From assembly GCA_026874595.1 (NCBI GenBank), contig CM049307.1:22853079-22917078 (forward strand): DNA of 64,000 bases. The letters run 5' to 3'. The first letter of the stretch is position 1; each line of letters starts with the position of its first letter. The translations under genes were made by a program, and so were the position numbers. Positions 49,512-61,340 of this stretch are shown here, piece after piece. Origin of the DNA: Sipunculus nudus. Its lineage: Eukaryota > Annelida > Sipuncula > Golfingiida > Sipunculidae. Under the pieces are notes generated by a model. It had not been told where the DNA came from and made no database searches. It saw only the letters and a list, made by a program, of their open reading frames with translations.

Positions 49512-49774
49512 TGTTACGGGTGACTCGTGCAGTGATTAATGGAGCAACGTGTCGGGCATCTGGGTGTCAGTGTCAGGCTGGTTGACCGGGCCTCGACCCC
49601 GTCATACAAGCACGCAGGGCTGCGCCAGCCTCGGCCTCGCACACTTGGTGTCATGTTAAGGTGTCTTTTATAGTATACCGGGCTCCAGGCTGGACGTATG
49701 TATATTTACTGAATAAAAGGTTTTAAATGTGAAGAACTCGTCCTATTCCTTACGTTGTAAACAGCAACGTAACA
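49512..49774 (+). mobile_element. Solo LTR (263 bp) with 4-bp target duplication
   Basis: Starts TGTTACGGGTGACTCG and ends CAGCAACGTAACA. Flanked by CTTT on both sides (49508-49511 and 49775-49778). Contains AATAAA at 49712-49717, so transcription would run on the plus strand. Unrelated to the gypsy LTR family except for the TGTTAC/GTAACA ends. Confidence 0.85.
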
Positions 49775-49912
49775 CTTTATAGGCTAAAGATGATCCTATT
49801 AAAGCTATACAAATCTAACTTCATAGCTTCATCGGTTAATGACAGATTCATATTGGTTTTTTATGTCTACCTACAATTATGGAGTAAGGATTAATATGTA
49901 TTTCGTACATTA

Positions 49913-50260
49913 GGGTGCTTTTCCATGTACGCGTTTTGCAAGCGTTTGCGAAAATCCAACCAGTTAAAAAGTCATGTGCTATTTCCATGTATGCGATTGC
50001 CGCGCGGCAAACGCACGCGTCAGTTTTGGAATCCAGCAGTGCTGGATTTCGCGGCAAACGCATGGGAATCCCGCCTTAATGACGTCACATTTGGGGGTTT
50101 CCCCGTACTCGTGTGTTTAAGTCCGTTCAGTTGTGTCAGGAAGGCATGCGATTGCCGCGCGGCAAACGCATACAAAACGCTCACAGAGAAGAGGACTTGC
50201 CCGCGGAAAACGCATGCGTTTGACGCACGGCAGTTTCTGCCAGCACATGGAAAAGGACCC
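49913..50260. mobile_element. Harbinger-type MITE
   Basis: TIRs GGGTGCTTTTCCATGT (49913-49928) and ACATGGAAAAGGACCC (50245-50260) match at 15 of 16 positions. They are flanked by TTA on both sides (49910-49912 and 50261-50263), the 3-bp target preference of PIF/Harbinger elements. The interior holds two copies of GCGATTGCCGCGCGGCAAAC and related CGCATGCGT segments. GC content is far above the flanks. Confidence 0.82.
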
Positions 50261-50263
50261 TTA

Positions 50264-51579
50264 CGGGCCACAGAACCATTTACCATGACTGTTCACACGT
50301 TTCATTCCCTTGCAAATATACATTGTCTTCAAAACACCGCCTTGGTTAATTAGCCGGACATTCGTGTAAATGAGGATACATATTGTGTAACTTCTGTCTG
50401 TTTAATGTGCCACAGATGTTAATTACTACCGGTATGAGACCCCCCATCCCCTCCTCCCCACCCACACACACCATTTCCATCTGGGAATAAGAGATAGACG
50501 CGAACAGACCTTCAAAAGACATCTCGTGTGTTATCGTTTAGTTATGAAATAACCTGGAGTATGACTTGAAGTCAAAGACGATCAGTCCAATTTGGGTTAA
50601 CTGAGCATATTCTTAACACAACTGCCTGAATCCCTATTTTTAAAAATATTGCCGGAAACTTATTTTGTATATAGAATGACAAACTGCTGGAACCTTTATT
50701 TGCAACTGCCTTGCATCAATCAAAGGCTGGACCCGCACAGGTTCTTCTTATGCAAGCTTGTGATTAACCAGAAAATACATAGACTGGTCTCCGGCACAAT
50801 TGTTAATGTCTCACCACACGGTTGTAAATAAACCTGTGCGAGTCTACTCTTATTGGATGTAAACGATACATAAATGAAAATAAAGTTGCAAATGAAGATT
50901 CAAGCCTTGTGTCTTTTCATATTAACAAGTAACTGGCAAGCATTTTGTACTTTATTTGCTCAGTGAAGGTCAGAGGATTGTTCATAAAGTTGGCTGAGAC
51001 TGTTAAGTCGATATTTACACCAACTGGGGTTCAAGCGCTTGTGTTCTGAACAACACCACAACTCAGACTTCACGTCTAATACAAGGTTTACTTGTTGCTC
51101 TTTTTATTGTTCTTAATTATTGCTTGTTCTGGAAACCAGATCTCTGAAACTCAGTTGTAGAGGAGCAGCATCGTAATTAAAGGGGTGCAATCACCTATCT
51201 GACCTTTAAAAACGAAAGGTAATCCCTTAGAGCTTTTAAAAAAATAGGCCAGAAAAACGTGGATATCATTGTTCATAGGCTGCTTGATCGTTTATATCAA
51301 GGTGCTCATAATATATATATGGGCCTGCCAAAATAATTAAACAAATTAAACAAGGGCATCTGGCAGCAAGTCAGATGACCCAGAACTTTGCAAATGGCGT
51401 TTTGCAACAAGTGACCATCTGACAGACGCTGCCTGGATGATGATGCGGACGGTGATGCTGGCAATACTTGGCAATCTATAGTTTATACTACCAGCTTAAA
51501 ACATGTCAATGTTGTTCAAAGCCATCAGAATATGCAAATTATAAACTTAAAGCTTTCAGTCAGCTGAGCTATATAGCGA
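50264..51579. other. Upstream flank, no gene seen
   Basis: No coding or RNA structure recognised. Confidence 0.4.
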
Positions 51580-53640
51580 TCACTCTTCGTCCGTCGTCCG
51601 TCTGTCCGGCCGTCTGGCCGTCCAGCCGTCCGGCCGTCCAGCCGTACGTCCGTCCGTTAACATGGCACAAATCGTAACCGCGCATCTGGGAAGTCCATAA
51701 AAAATCTCCTTGGAAACCTGAAATAAGTTCCTGTTACCCATATTATCCGAGCCATGGGGCTCCAAAGTAACACCCCCCCCCCCCCCCGATAAGGATAATT
51801 TGATACAAAAGCTCAAGTATCTGAACAACTAATGCATTGATCACCATGATTTTTTGCATGGATATTGATCATGGTGGGTTTCATTCGTTTCTGCAGACTG
51901 GTGGCACCACCTGTATTTTTTTTCAATTTTTCACGATTTTTTCTCTATTTTTGAGACCTCTTAAGATGCGGTCATCTGTTTACAGGGCACAAATCATAAC
52001 GACTGGACCTAGAATCTTCTCTCTTGACATGCTGGGAGGCCAATAAAAAGTCTCTTTGGAAACCTGAAATTAGGTTTCTGTTACCCATAACCTCTGAGCT
52101 ATGGGGCTCCGAAGTACCCCCAGAATAATGGACAATTTGATACAAAAGCTCAAGTATCTGAACAACTATTGCATTGATCACCATGTTTCTTTGCATGGAT
52201 ATTGATCATGGAGAGTTTCATCAGTTTCTGCAGACTGGTGGCGCCACCTGTATTTTTTCGATTTTTTAACGATTTTTTTCTCTTTTTTGAGACCTCTTAA
52301 GATGCGGTCACTGTTAACAGGGCACAAATCGTAACAAATGGACCTAGAATCTTTTCTCTTGACATGCAAGGAGGCCCATGCAAGGTCTCCTTGGAAACCT
52401 GAAATTAGGTCCTTGTTACCCATATTCTTTTAGCTATGGGGCTCCAAAGTACCCCACAGAATAATGGACAATTTGATACAAAAGCTCAAGTAACTGAACA
52501 ACTATTGCATTGATCACCATGATTTTTTCCATGGATATTGATCATGGAATGTTTCATCAGTTTCTGCAGTCTGGTGGGGCCATCTGTATTTTTTTTATTT
52601 TTACGAATTTTTTTCTCTATTTTTGAGACCTCTTAAGATACGGTCATCTGTTAACAGGGCACAACTGGCAACGACTGGACCTAGAATAATCTCTCTTGAC
52701 ATGCTGGGAGGCCCATGGAAATTCCCCTTGGAAACTTGAAATTAGGTCTCTGTTACCCATAACCTCTGAGCTATGGGGGCTCCGAAGTACCCCCCATCCC
52801 GAATTATGGAAAATTTGATACAAAAGCTCAAGTATCTGAATAACTATTGCATTGATCACCATGATTCTTTGCATGGATATTGATCATGGAGAATTTCTTC
52901 AGTTCCTGCAGACTGGTGGCACCGCCTGTATTTCATGAATTTTCAAGCATTTTTTTTCTATATTTGAGACCATTCAAAAAAAGCATCATCTGTTAACAGG
53001 GCACAAATCATCACTGTTTGACCTAGAATCTTTTAACTTATCATCTACAGGGGTCAACGAAAAGTCTTCATCGATACCTGAAATTAGGTCTCTGTTACCC
53101 ATATCCTCCGAGCTATTGGGCTTGTAAGTACCCCTAGAATAATTAAAAATGTGATACAAAATCTTCTGCATTTGAATATCTAATTCATTAATTGCTATGA
53201 TTCTTTGCCTGCTTTTTGAGCATGGAGTGCTTCATCAGTTCCTGTAGACTAGTGGCCCAACCTGTTTATTTTTCGAATTATCACGCATTTTTTTCTATTT
53301 TCGAGACCTTTAAAAGAAGCAGTCATCTGTTAACAAGGCACCAATTGTCACTGTTTGACCTAGAATCTTCTTACTTGACAACCACGGAGGTCCATGACAA
53401 GTCTTCAAGAAACCTGAAATTAGATCTCTGTTACCCATATCATCTGAGCAATGGGGCTCGTAAGTACCCCCAGAATAATTAAAAATAAGATTCAACAACT
53501 TCTGTATTGAATAACTAATACATTGATTGCTATGATTCTTTTCATGCTTTTTGATCATGGAGTGCTTCATCAGTTCCTGTAGACTGGTAGCTACCCCCAC
53601 CCCCCCATGAGGCATGTTGTTTTCAGTGCCATCTTCTGTC
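51580..53640 (-). repeat. Inverted-orientation array of the 340-bp satellite, six units
   Basis: Reverse complement of the array at 35925-37640: GGTGGC(A/G)CCACCTG near 51900, 52237, 52573, 52915, 53250 and 53588, about 335-343 bp apart. Its end nearest 51580 has the GGAC tetranucleotide tract (51588-51655) and the AGTCAGCTGAGCTATATAGC hairpin end seen at the 3' end of the other array. Confidence 0.92.
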
Positions 53641-53669
53641 ATCGTCTTCCTCATCTGTAGGATATCTTG

Positions 53670-54665
53670 TAAACGCGTTCACTATTCAAGGTCTGCATAC
53701 TTTCTGCCAAAATTTGAAACACTCAATTGTTCATACGGAGGAGTTTGAAAACCAGTGACCTTGGCCTTCATATTCAAGGTAAAATCTGCCGAAATGCGAA
53801 CCCCATACCTTTTGAAGTATTCCACATTTTCCCCTCAAATTTGGTACACATTGTTCCTGCCAAGTTCTTGGAAAATCTTGAAAACCGGTGACCTTGACCA
53901 TCTTCTTCAAGGTCAAATTTATCCAAACTGTAAATTTTTTTTTTAACCCCACAACTTTTGAAGTATTAAACATTTTGTCCTCAAATTTGGTACAGCAATT
54001 GTTCATACTAAAATCAAGGACAAGTTAAAAAACTGACCTTGACCTTCATCTTCAAAATCAAATCTGCAGAAATATGACATTTTTGTGAACCCCATAACTT
54101 TTGAGGTATTCCACATTTTGTCCTCAGGTTTGGTACACCAATTGTTCCTTCCACGTTCTCGGACAAGTTAAAAACCTGGTGACCTTGACCTTTCTCTTAA
54201 AAGCAAAAATTTCCGGTGTGTAACATTTTTATGAACCCCATAAATTTTGTAGTATTTCCAATTTTGTCCTCAAATTTGGTACAACAATTGTTACTACTAA
54301 GCTCTCAGATGAGTTTGAAACCTGGTGACCTTAACCAGGAATTTCAAGGTCAAATCTAGTGGAATTATAATTATTGTCTTGTGGACGAGATACCTTTTGA
54401 AACACTCGTTGTTCCTACCAAAATCTTGGACGTGATAGAAATCCTGTGACCTTGAACCTTGATCTTCAAGGTCAAAGCATATGCAATTCTAGGCTTATTG
54501 TGACCCCAATAACTGTGTAAGTACTGATGATTTTTCTTAAAATTTGACACACCAGTTTTTTTTCTGCCAAAAAAAAAGCAGTTCGAAAAGCAGTGACCTT
54601 GACCTTCAAAGTCTAATCTGCTGAAATCTAGATTCATGATTTTGAGATATTGCATATTTTACCCC
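53670..54665 (+). repeat. Tandem array of ~140-bp units with GGTGACCTTGACCTTC
   Basis: About seven units. GTGACCTTGACCTTCATCTT, CAAGGTCAAATCTGC, CCCCATAACTTTTGAAGTAT and TTGTCCTCAAATTTGGTACA recur near 53755, 53888, 54030, 54179, 54327, 54448 and 54594. Confidence 0.88.
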
Positions 54666-54689
54666 TTATGATTTGGTATGAACCATAGG

Positions 54690-55090
54690 GGGGAGACATA
54701 TATCTCTTTTGCACTGCAAAAACAGAGCCATTCTAGTTTCGACTTTTTTTACACATTTTTATGTCTATTTTTGAGAACTTCAAATGAAGTTGTCCATTAA
54801 CAAGACAAAAATCATGAGTGTTGGACCTAGAATCTTCTAACTGATATCCTTAGAGTTCCATGAAAAATATCCTTGGAAAATTGAAATTAGGTCATGGTTA
54901 ACTATATTTTGTAAATAAGGGGAGAAAACATGAGCACTAAGTGAGTCAGGTGGGGCACAAATTGTATCCATTTGGCCTAAAATCCTCATACATGACTTTC
55001 CGGGAGGTCCCAAAAAATCTCCTTTGAAACCTGATATGGTTTCACTCTGACCCATTTTCTACAAGCTGTGTGAAAGAACTTGATTTTAAC
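54690..55090 (-). repeat. Diverged 340-bp satellite unit
   Basis: TCTATTTTTGAGAACTTCAA, GGACCTAGAATCTTCTAAC and CCTTGGAAAATTGAAATTAG match the minus-oriented array at lower similarity. Confidence 0.6.
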
Positions 55091-55659
55091 ACTAACTTAG
55101 TCAGGAGGGCATAAATGGTAGCAGCTGCATGTAGATTAAGGTCACTGTAACCTATATCTAAGGACTATTGGCAAAATACACGATTTTGACTCTGGGAGTC
55201 TTTTTGCCCATTGTTCAAGGCTCCTTGAATTCAGCTGAGCGTCATGGCCCATGGGAGACTTTTTTTCATTTTTTTGCCCGACATATTCACATTGATCTGT
55301 CAATGTCACATATTGAACAGAAACATTAATATTTCATAAGTAACGCTAGAAACCGATGGGCATCCCATAATGAAACGGTCTTTATCATTCGGTGATGTTA
55401 CATATATCACCCAATGCTAGTGTGCTAAAGCTATAATTGTCCATACAATCTTATTTCTAGTTATTCGTGAATTTTAAGGTCATTCCAAAATGCACAACAG
55501 TGTTGACTTTATTTATCAGTCTGTATTCGCATTGATCATTCAACCTCTTCGCATTTATTTTTATGTGATAAAGTGATTTTAAATAACTATTAATGTAATC
55601 AAGTGCATTTCTGTACTCGAGTATAGTTTTTCGGTTCACAGCTGCAAATACTGCATACA
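55091..55659. other. Upstream flank, no gene seen
   Basis: No recognised feature between the satellite unit and the solo gypsy LTR. Confidence 0.4.
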
Positions 55660-56425
55660 TGTAATACAGGTGCTCTTTTTGTTGTGTGACACGGGCGTAT
55701 CTCGTGTTGTTGTTACATTTTATGTTTAATCCGTACTGGTTGAACTCTCGTTGTCATGTGAGCCTTGAGTTTTCACGCCTGGTCGTGGGTCACGTGATTG
55801 CCCTGTAATGCGGAGGTACGCACAGCGATGTCTTCTCGATAATTCCTGAAACGCGTGTTGTGCAAGAGCTTATAGACTGTTCGAGAAGTGGAAAATTCCC
55901 GGCTTGGGGTGTGAAGGTATATAAAGGGGCTGTTTTTTAGAACCAGAGGGAGACAGCAGAGCAGATTCCAGCAGACGCAGAGGCGTGTGTCAGATTCTAG
56001 GACCTTGTCCGACGAATGCGACAATTATACATTTTCAAAGACTTTCTCCTGGATTTTATACATTTGGACTTCAGTTTACTTTCTGTGTTGTTGCAAGAAC
56101 TTTCCACAGGACTGTCATTCTCCGAGTGTTTACATTTAAAGGACTTATCGTGGTGACTGTATTGGTAACCAGGTACTGTACCATTATCTTGTTGCTATAA
56201 CGTTGTTTTCCTGTATAATTGTATTGATTTAGTGTATTGTATTGTTAGGGCTGTTTTAAGAATAAATTATAGTTATTTGTTAACAAAAAACCACTGATTT
56301 CTTTATTCATTCCCCTAGACATTTCACGCTGCCTTGTGTTACAGAATCTGATTTGTTTTTTATCTCCACTACAAAATTTGGGTTCATCACGCATACGTGT
56401 TCTGTTTATATTAGGTTCCGTAACA
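55660..56425 (+). mobile_element. Solo LTR of the gypsy family (766 bp)
   Basis: Starts TGTAATACAGGTGCTC (a changed TGTTACAGG) and ends TTAGGTTCCGTAACA. Matches the LTR of copy 2 over its length, with the TATA box near 55917 and AATAAA near 56261. No interior sequence follows. No clear target duplication. Confidence 0.9.
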
Positions 56426-57289
56426 ATAATAATACCTCTTCCAATATATTTATGGATTTTTAATTGAAGTTCTAATTTGCAATGGTTTGTATGCATTAGT
56501 TCAGACATATTTATTTCATCTGGTTTGTACAAATAGCGCTTAAGCGCTGATTTAAGTACCCTTCAAACATGAAATAGAGAGATACAGCTTTCGCAAGTCT
56601 AACAACTAAAGTGAATTGTGTATATTACTTATATTACATAAATCCGTCATAACAATATATAACAATAAAAATATTTAAAGAATCTTAGTTATATGCAAAA
56701 GATGCATTGTAATCTATATACAATGATAAAAGTTTCTGGCAAATGACAATTGAATACACTGTTTTTGCTGTGCTACAACCAGTATGACTAGTATTAGTAC
56801 ATATAAAAGCAGGTGTGATTGCAAATATGTCCAACCCCCCCCCCCCCCTCCCCCCAGCTTTGAATGATAAATTTGTTCCAGCTTCTGCGGGTGACTCAAC
56901 ACATGAAATTCCTCAACTATTCCCCAGTATAAATACCCACCATTGATGCAGAACTCGAGTCCAAGGCATGTGAACGGAGTGACTGTCTATACCAGCAAGG
57001 TTGACTGCCTTTCCTTACCAGTGACTATACTTACTGAATAAATCAAATAGGGCGGGGTACTGGGCTGCTTTAGACTAACTATACATAATAGTTGGTGCAT
57101 AGTCTTAACGCTTTAGGATGACTTTTGAGAAGATGACTGTTGATTTATAAATAATGTATTCATATGTGATCTGTGTTATATAGTCAGGCCAAAAAAAAAC
57201 CAGAAAAGTCATTTTGTAAAATTCCTGTTTAATTCTGGTATGTATTAAACTTGTATTCTTTTGCCATATAGATAAATAAATATTTTTTA
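56426..57289. other. Upstream flank; possible LTR-like TATA/poly(A) pair
   Basis: C runs at 56835-56854. Near 56926 AGTATAAATACCC is followed about 100 bp later by GAATAAATC (57035), an arrangement like the R region of an LTR. Borders not found. Confidence 0.35.
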
Positions 57290-58120
57290 GCGAGCCTGTG
57301 AGCTAATGCGATGGTGTCGCGTCGTCCGTCGCCCGTTGTCTATAAAATAAAACCAAACAGTCTGTACGTTAACCCATACTAACTTGAAAACGGCAGGAGC
57401 TGGCATGACCCAATATTTTGTAAAAAAAAATATATATATAGACATCTAAAAGATTTTATCGGATTTTGCTTATCTTTTGGCTAACTGAATCTTTTTAAAA
57501 CTTTATAGGGAAAAAGATAAAAACCCTTTAAAATCTTCTTCTCCTAAACTTTTCTGCCAAATTGTCCAATATTTTTCAGAAATGATCCCTTGGACAATCT
57601 CTCTCATGATTTTTCGAATGGAAGTTGAATGTCCAAAAAGCATACTAAAATTGAAGTCATATCTGAAATTTAGGTATTGGTGGCGCCATCTGCATAAACC
57701 TTTTTTGTACAGGGTTCATCAGTTATCAGTACATTTACCCAAAATTTATCAGGAAAAGCAGGAGCTAGCATCCCCAAATTTTACACAAAAATCAGTCACA
57801 TATCAAATATTGTTGGATGTACAGCTTTTTGGTGCCACCTGCATCATTTTACATTTACGGAGAAAAAGCTTGAAAACCTTTTAAAATCTTCTTCCCGGAA
57901 ACTGATCAGCCAAATTGTCCTATATTTAAGAAATGATTTCATAACAATCCCTCTCAAGTTTGTTTGAATGGTTCAAGTTCGGTGATTTAAAGCCAAGTTT
58001 CAGGAAGTTGAACTAAGTCATCTGTCTAAAAAAGCAAACTAAAATTGCAAACTCAGACACGACAGGAGCTAGAATCACTTAGTTTTGTGCAAATGTTGTC
58101 AGAATGACTCATTTCACCTT
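57290..58120. repeat. Two diverged tandem units of ~350 bp
   Basis: CCTTTTAAAATCTTCTTC, CCAAATTGTCC and AGAAATGAT recur about 350 bp apart (near 57525 and 57878), with GGTGGCGCCATCTGCATAAA and GGTGCCACCTGCATCATTT between them. Confidence 0.65.
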
Positions 58121-58689
58121 CATCGACCTGTTTATTCTATGGACAAGAACCTTGTTATTTTAGCCCATTTCAGCTTAAAAATGTTTCATGATGAAACTGA
58201 AGCTGAATGGTTTTAGTTTTTACAAGAATTTTATAAGTTCTCTCAATAGTGTAAGAACAGATAAGGTTTATTCACAGAAAGCTGAAGTTACTCTTGTAGC
58301 CTTTATTAAGTCTTTAGCAATTTTACAGCTGCGAAAAATAAAATAACTGATGTAACATTGCACAAAAATTATTCTTAGGTGGCCTTTGTTCAAGTTTACT
58401 TGAATAAATTTTGGTAGAATTATTGGACCTTTAACAATGAAAGGACTGCATATTTTATTTTTCTTAACATTTTGATAAAAAGTCCATATATCAGCTTGTA
58501 AAAAAGCATTTCAGCCAAAGTCGTTCAGTATGTGTAAACAAATTATTAACAGACCAAGATTGTGTCTGTATCTTTAAATAGCTTGGCAGCAGACTGCCAT
58601 CTGTTTAGCAACAGGCCAAAGGTCAGTCTGGGTCTATTTAAAGTTTTTGCAGACTGCCAACTGTATCAGATTATGCAACAGGTCAAGAG

Positions 58690-58725
<36 letters not shown>

Positions 58726-58837
58726 GTCTGGCTTAAATTAGCACATAAAGGCAGAGTTGCCTAATCTCACTCATACTGATGAGCCAAGCTTAAACAGCGA
58801 AATCTTTATTCCTCTTTCAGCAGCCTTCATGCTGCCC

Positions 58838-58889
<52 letters not shown>
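58690..58889. repeat. Two (TA)n microsatellites
   Basis: TA tracts at 58690-58723 and 58842-58889. Confidence 0.95.
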
Positions 58890-58892
<3 letters not shown>

Positions 58893-60419
58893 GTCCGTTA
58901 CAGCTTTTATTCTGAGCCGTTATTCATATTACGTTTGTTGAAAATGTGGTATATTCGGATAACAATATGTACTTCAGTTTTTATTAAAGTGATTATGTGG
59001 ACAGAAATATCATTTCATATTCCTTGTGAAATGAACTACAAAAGAGAATTCATATATACATATTTTTTTATTTGCAAATGAGATATGTTTATAACATGAG
59101 TTTTAATGAAAACGTCCTCAACAACTGCTACAACGGCTGCTACAACCGACATTTAAATGCAATTTATTAGCATTTTTAAACATAAAACGACAACAAGGCG
59201 TATAAACACTTCGTCAAACATGTCTAAATGGGGATATGATCACTTTGTCAACATACAATCAACGTTATGATGAGATATATTAGTTTTCTTCTGTCAATTC
59301 GCGTGTAGACTACACTGTAGTACTAGTTGTACAATCAGCGCTGTCAGTCTCTGTCAATGATTCAAAAATAATGTAATTATTCAGGCAAATTTAAGCTAAA
59401 AGATTCATACAAGGGAATAATGAGGTTCACATTTCTTTGTATATGTGAGAGGTAACATCAACTTCTTTCGGTGTTTGTGTCACTTGTTGATTTTTCGTGC
59501 TTGGTGTGTCCGCCATGTTGCCAGCCCCGAGACACCCTAGGGCGGACGGGTAGACTTGGGTCTAAACATCCACTTGGCATCAAATTAATTTAACTTATTC
59601 AATATTTTAATTAAAAACAGACAATGTAAGCTTTCCTTTATATGAAAAAGACCAGATTTCGAATTTATTATACCATTCTGTGACCAAATGTAAATTTAAA
59701 TTAAGTTTTACAACCCCTTACGGTGAAGTGACCACTGACGGCCATCATTTTAAACAAAGATTCGGATAAAGATAAGATCTAGAGTCAGGTTTCTGAGTGA
59801 TTTCGACGAATGAGAAACTGCGCGAGCCATCAGAAAACATGTTTTGTAAATCGGTGTTAAGCCACTTGGCCGACGTGCTGTCGCAGGGCTGCTACAGCCT
59901 GTTTTTATTTGCTGTCAGAGGCCAAGTGCCACTTTTAATACCAGGGGACATAACTGGGCAACATGGAGTTTACCGTGATATCTGCAACTGTTCCCTTGGG
60001 GTCTGACTGTATTCTGAATATTAGCTGAGAAGATGTTATCTGAGCTGGATATTGGCAGACATGTTCCTAGTACTGAAAATAAGCAAAACTAGAGACCATA
60101 GGTCAAACGCTTGCCGGATATTGAAAATGAAATAGGTCAAGGTCAAATTATTCTTTTATATTATGAAGAATGAACAGGAGACTAAAATGAGCAACTGTTT
60201 ATTTCGATGCGACAATTTATAAACAAAAGTTGGAAGTAAATACGATATTTCGGCGTGTTTTTGGTCTTGACATTTGACCTTTGACCCAATTTCGAAAAAA
60301 AAAAAAAAAAAAAACAAATAGGCCTGATGTAACAGATATTTACCAACGGTATCAGTTTCAGAGCGATTCAATGAAATGATTCAATGGGGGCTGTGTCAGT
60401 TATGAAGTAATCGAAAATT
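58890..60419. other. Upstream flank, no gene seen
   Basis: An A-run at about 60295-60314 next to GACATTTGACCTTTGACCC. No coding region recognised. Confidence 0.4.
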
Positions 60420-61340
60420 TCTAAGTTCGATAAGTTTTAGCCTTAATTAGGTCAACATGATAATGGCAGAATATGGCCAAATCTCGAAAGGAATAACGCC
60501 ATCTTTCCTAGTTTCAGATGCAGTAATAAAAATTTTAATATCATTTATAGCTTTGGAGATATTGCACAATAATGATATATTGCAGCGTTGTTAGTGCAGC
60601 GTCCCCTGGAGGTCATATACCAAAAATGAAAAATTGTTTTTGAGATAATACTGTAAAACATAATATTTATTAGTTTAAAAATGATTGCTGCAAACCTGAG
60701 GCATGTAAGGTGTCATGAAGTGAGATATCGCAAAAAAGGCTCCTGCAGTGCCCCCTGTTGGTCATTTTGCAAAACCTGAAATATAATCTTGTAACACTGA
60801 TTGAACTCTACGTGATGCGAAAAACCACACCCGTCTAGCTTAAAAAATGACAAAGTTACAAAAAATCAGGTAAAAACGCCAAGAATTTTACTTAAAGTAG
60901 GTCACCATGGCAACCGCATAATTAGGTCAAGTTTATCCAGGAATAAGCGTATTGATTATAATTTCAGTTTCTGTAATAAAAATGTTGACATCATTTATAG
61001 TTTTGAAGCTATTAGACAAACAACATGCTTAGACCTATTTTAACTGCAGCGCCCTCTGTTGGCTATATTCAAAAAATGAAAAATTCGTTTCGAGATATTT
61101 ATATTTAACAATATATATTTAACAAATTATATTTAACAAATTATGTTTCAAAGTGATAACTTCAAAATTGGGGCCTCTAGGGCATCATTTATGAAATTTC
61201 GCAATATGTCATACAGCGCCCCCTGGTGGCCATGTTCATAAGTCTGCAGAAAATCGAGCAATTCTAAATAAACTCAACATATTGCAAAAGCTAGACCTCC
61301 CTAGCTTTAAAAATGACAAAGTTACAAAAATTTTTTTTTT
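60420..61340. repeat. Tandem duplication of ~450 bp with CTCF-like motifs
   Basis: Unit 1 (about 60420-60890) and unit 2 (about 60890-61340) share CAGTAATAAAAATTTTAATA-type, ATCATTTATAGCTTTGGAG, AATGAAAAATT-GTTTTGAGATA and AAAATGACAAAGTTACAAAA segments in order. Each carries two CAGCGCCCCCTGGTGG-like sites. Confidence 0.8.
61214..61230 (-). promoter_or_regulatory. CTCF consensus-like site
   Basis: The minus strand reads CCACCAGGGGGCGCTG, a full match to the well-known bilaterian CTCF core. Related sites lie at 60597-60614, 60746-60763 and 61047-61063. Occupancy cannot be judged from sequence. Confidence 0.5.

Noticed and set aside
51580-53640. Several 60-90 codon frames ending in DLCPVNR
   Set aside because: They are the same frame of successive 340-bp satellite units, not genes.
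55655-56430. Target duplication for the gypsy solo LTR
   Set aside because: Flanks ATACA and ATAAT do not match well enough, and the LTR start itself is altered.
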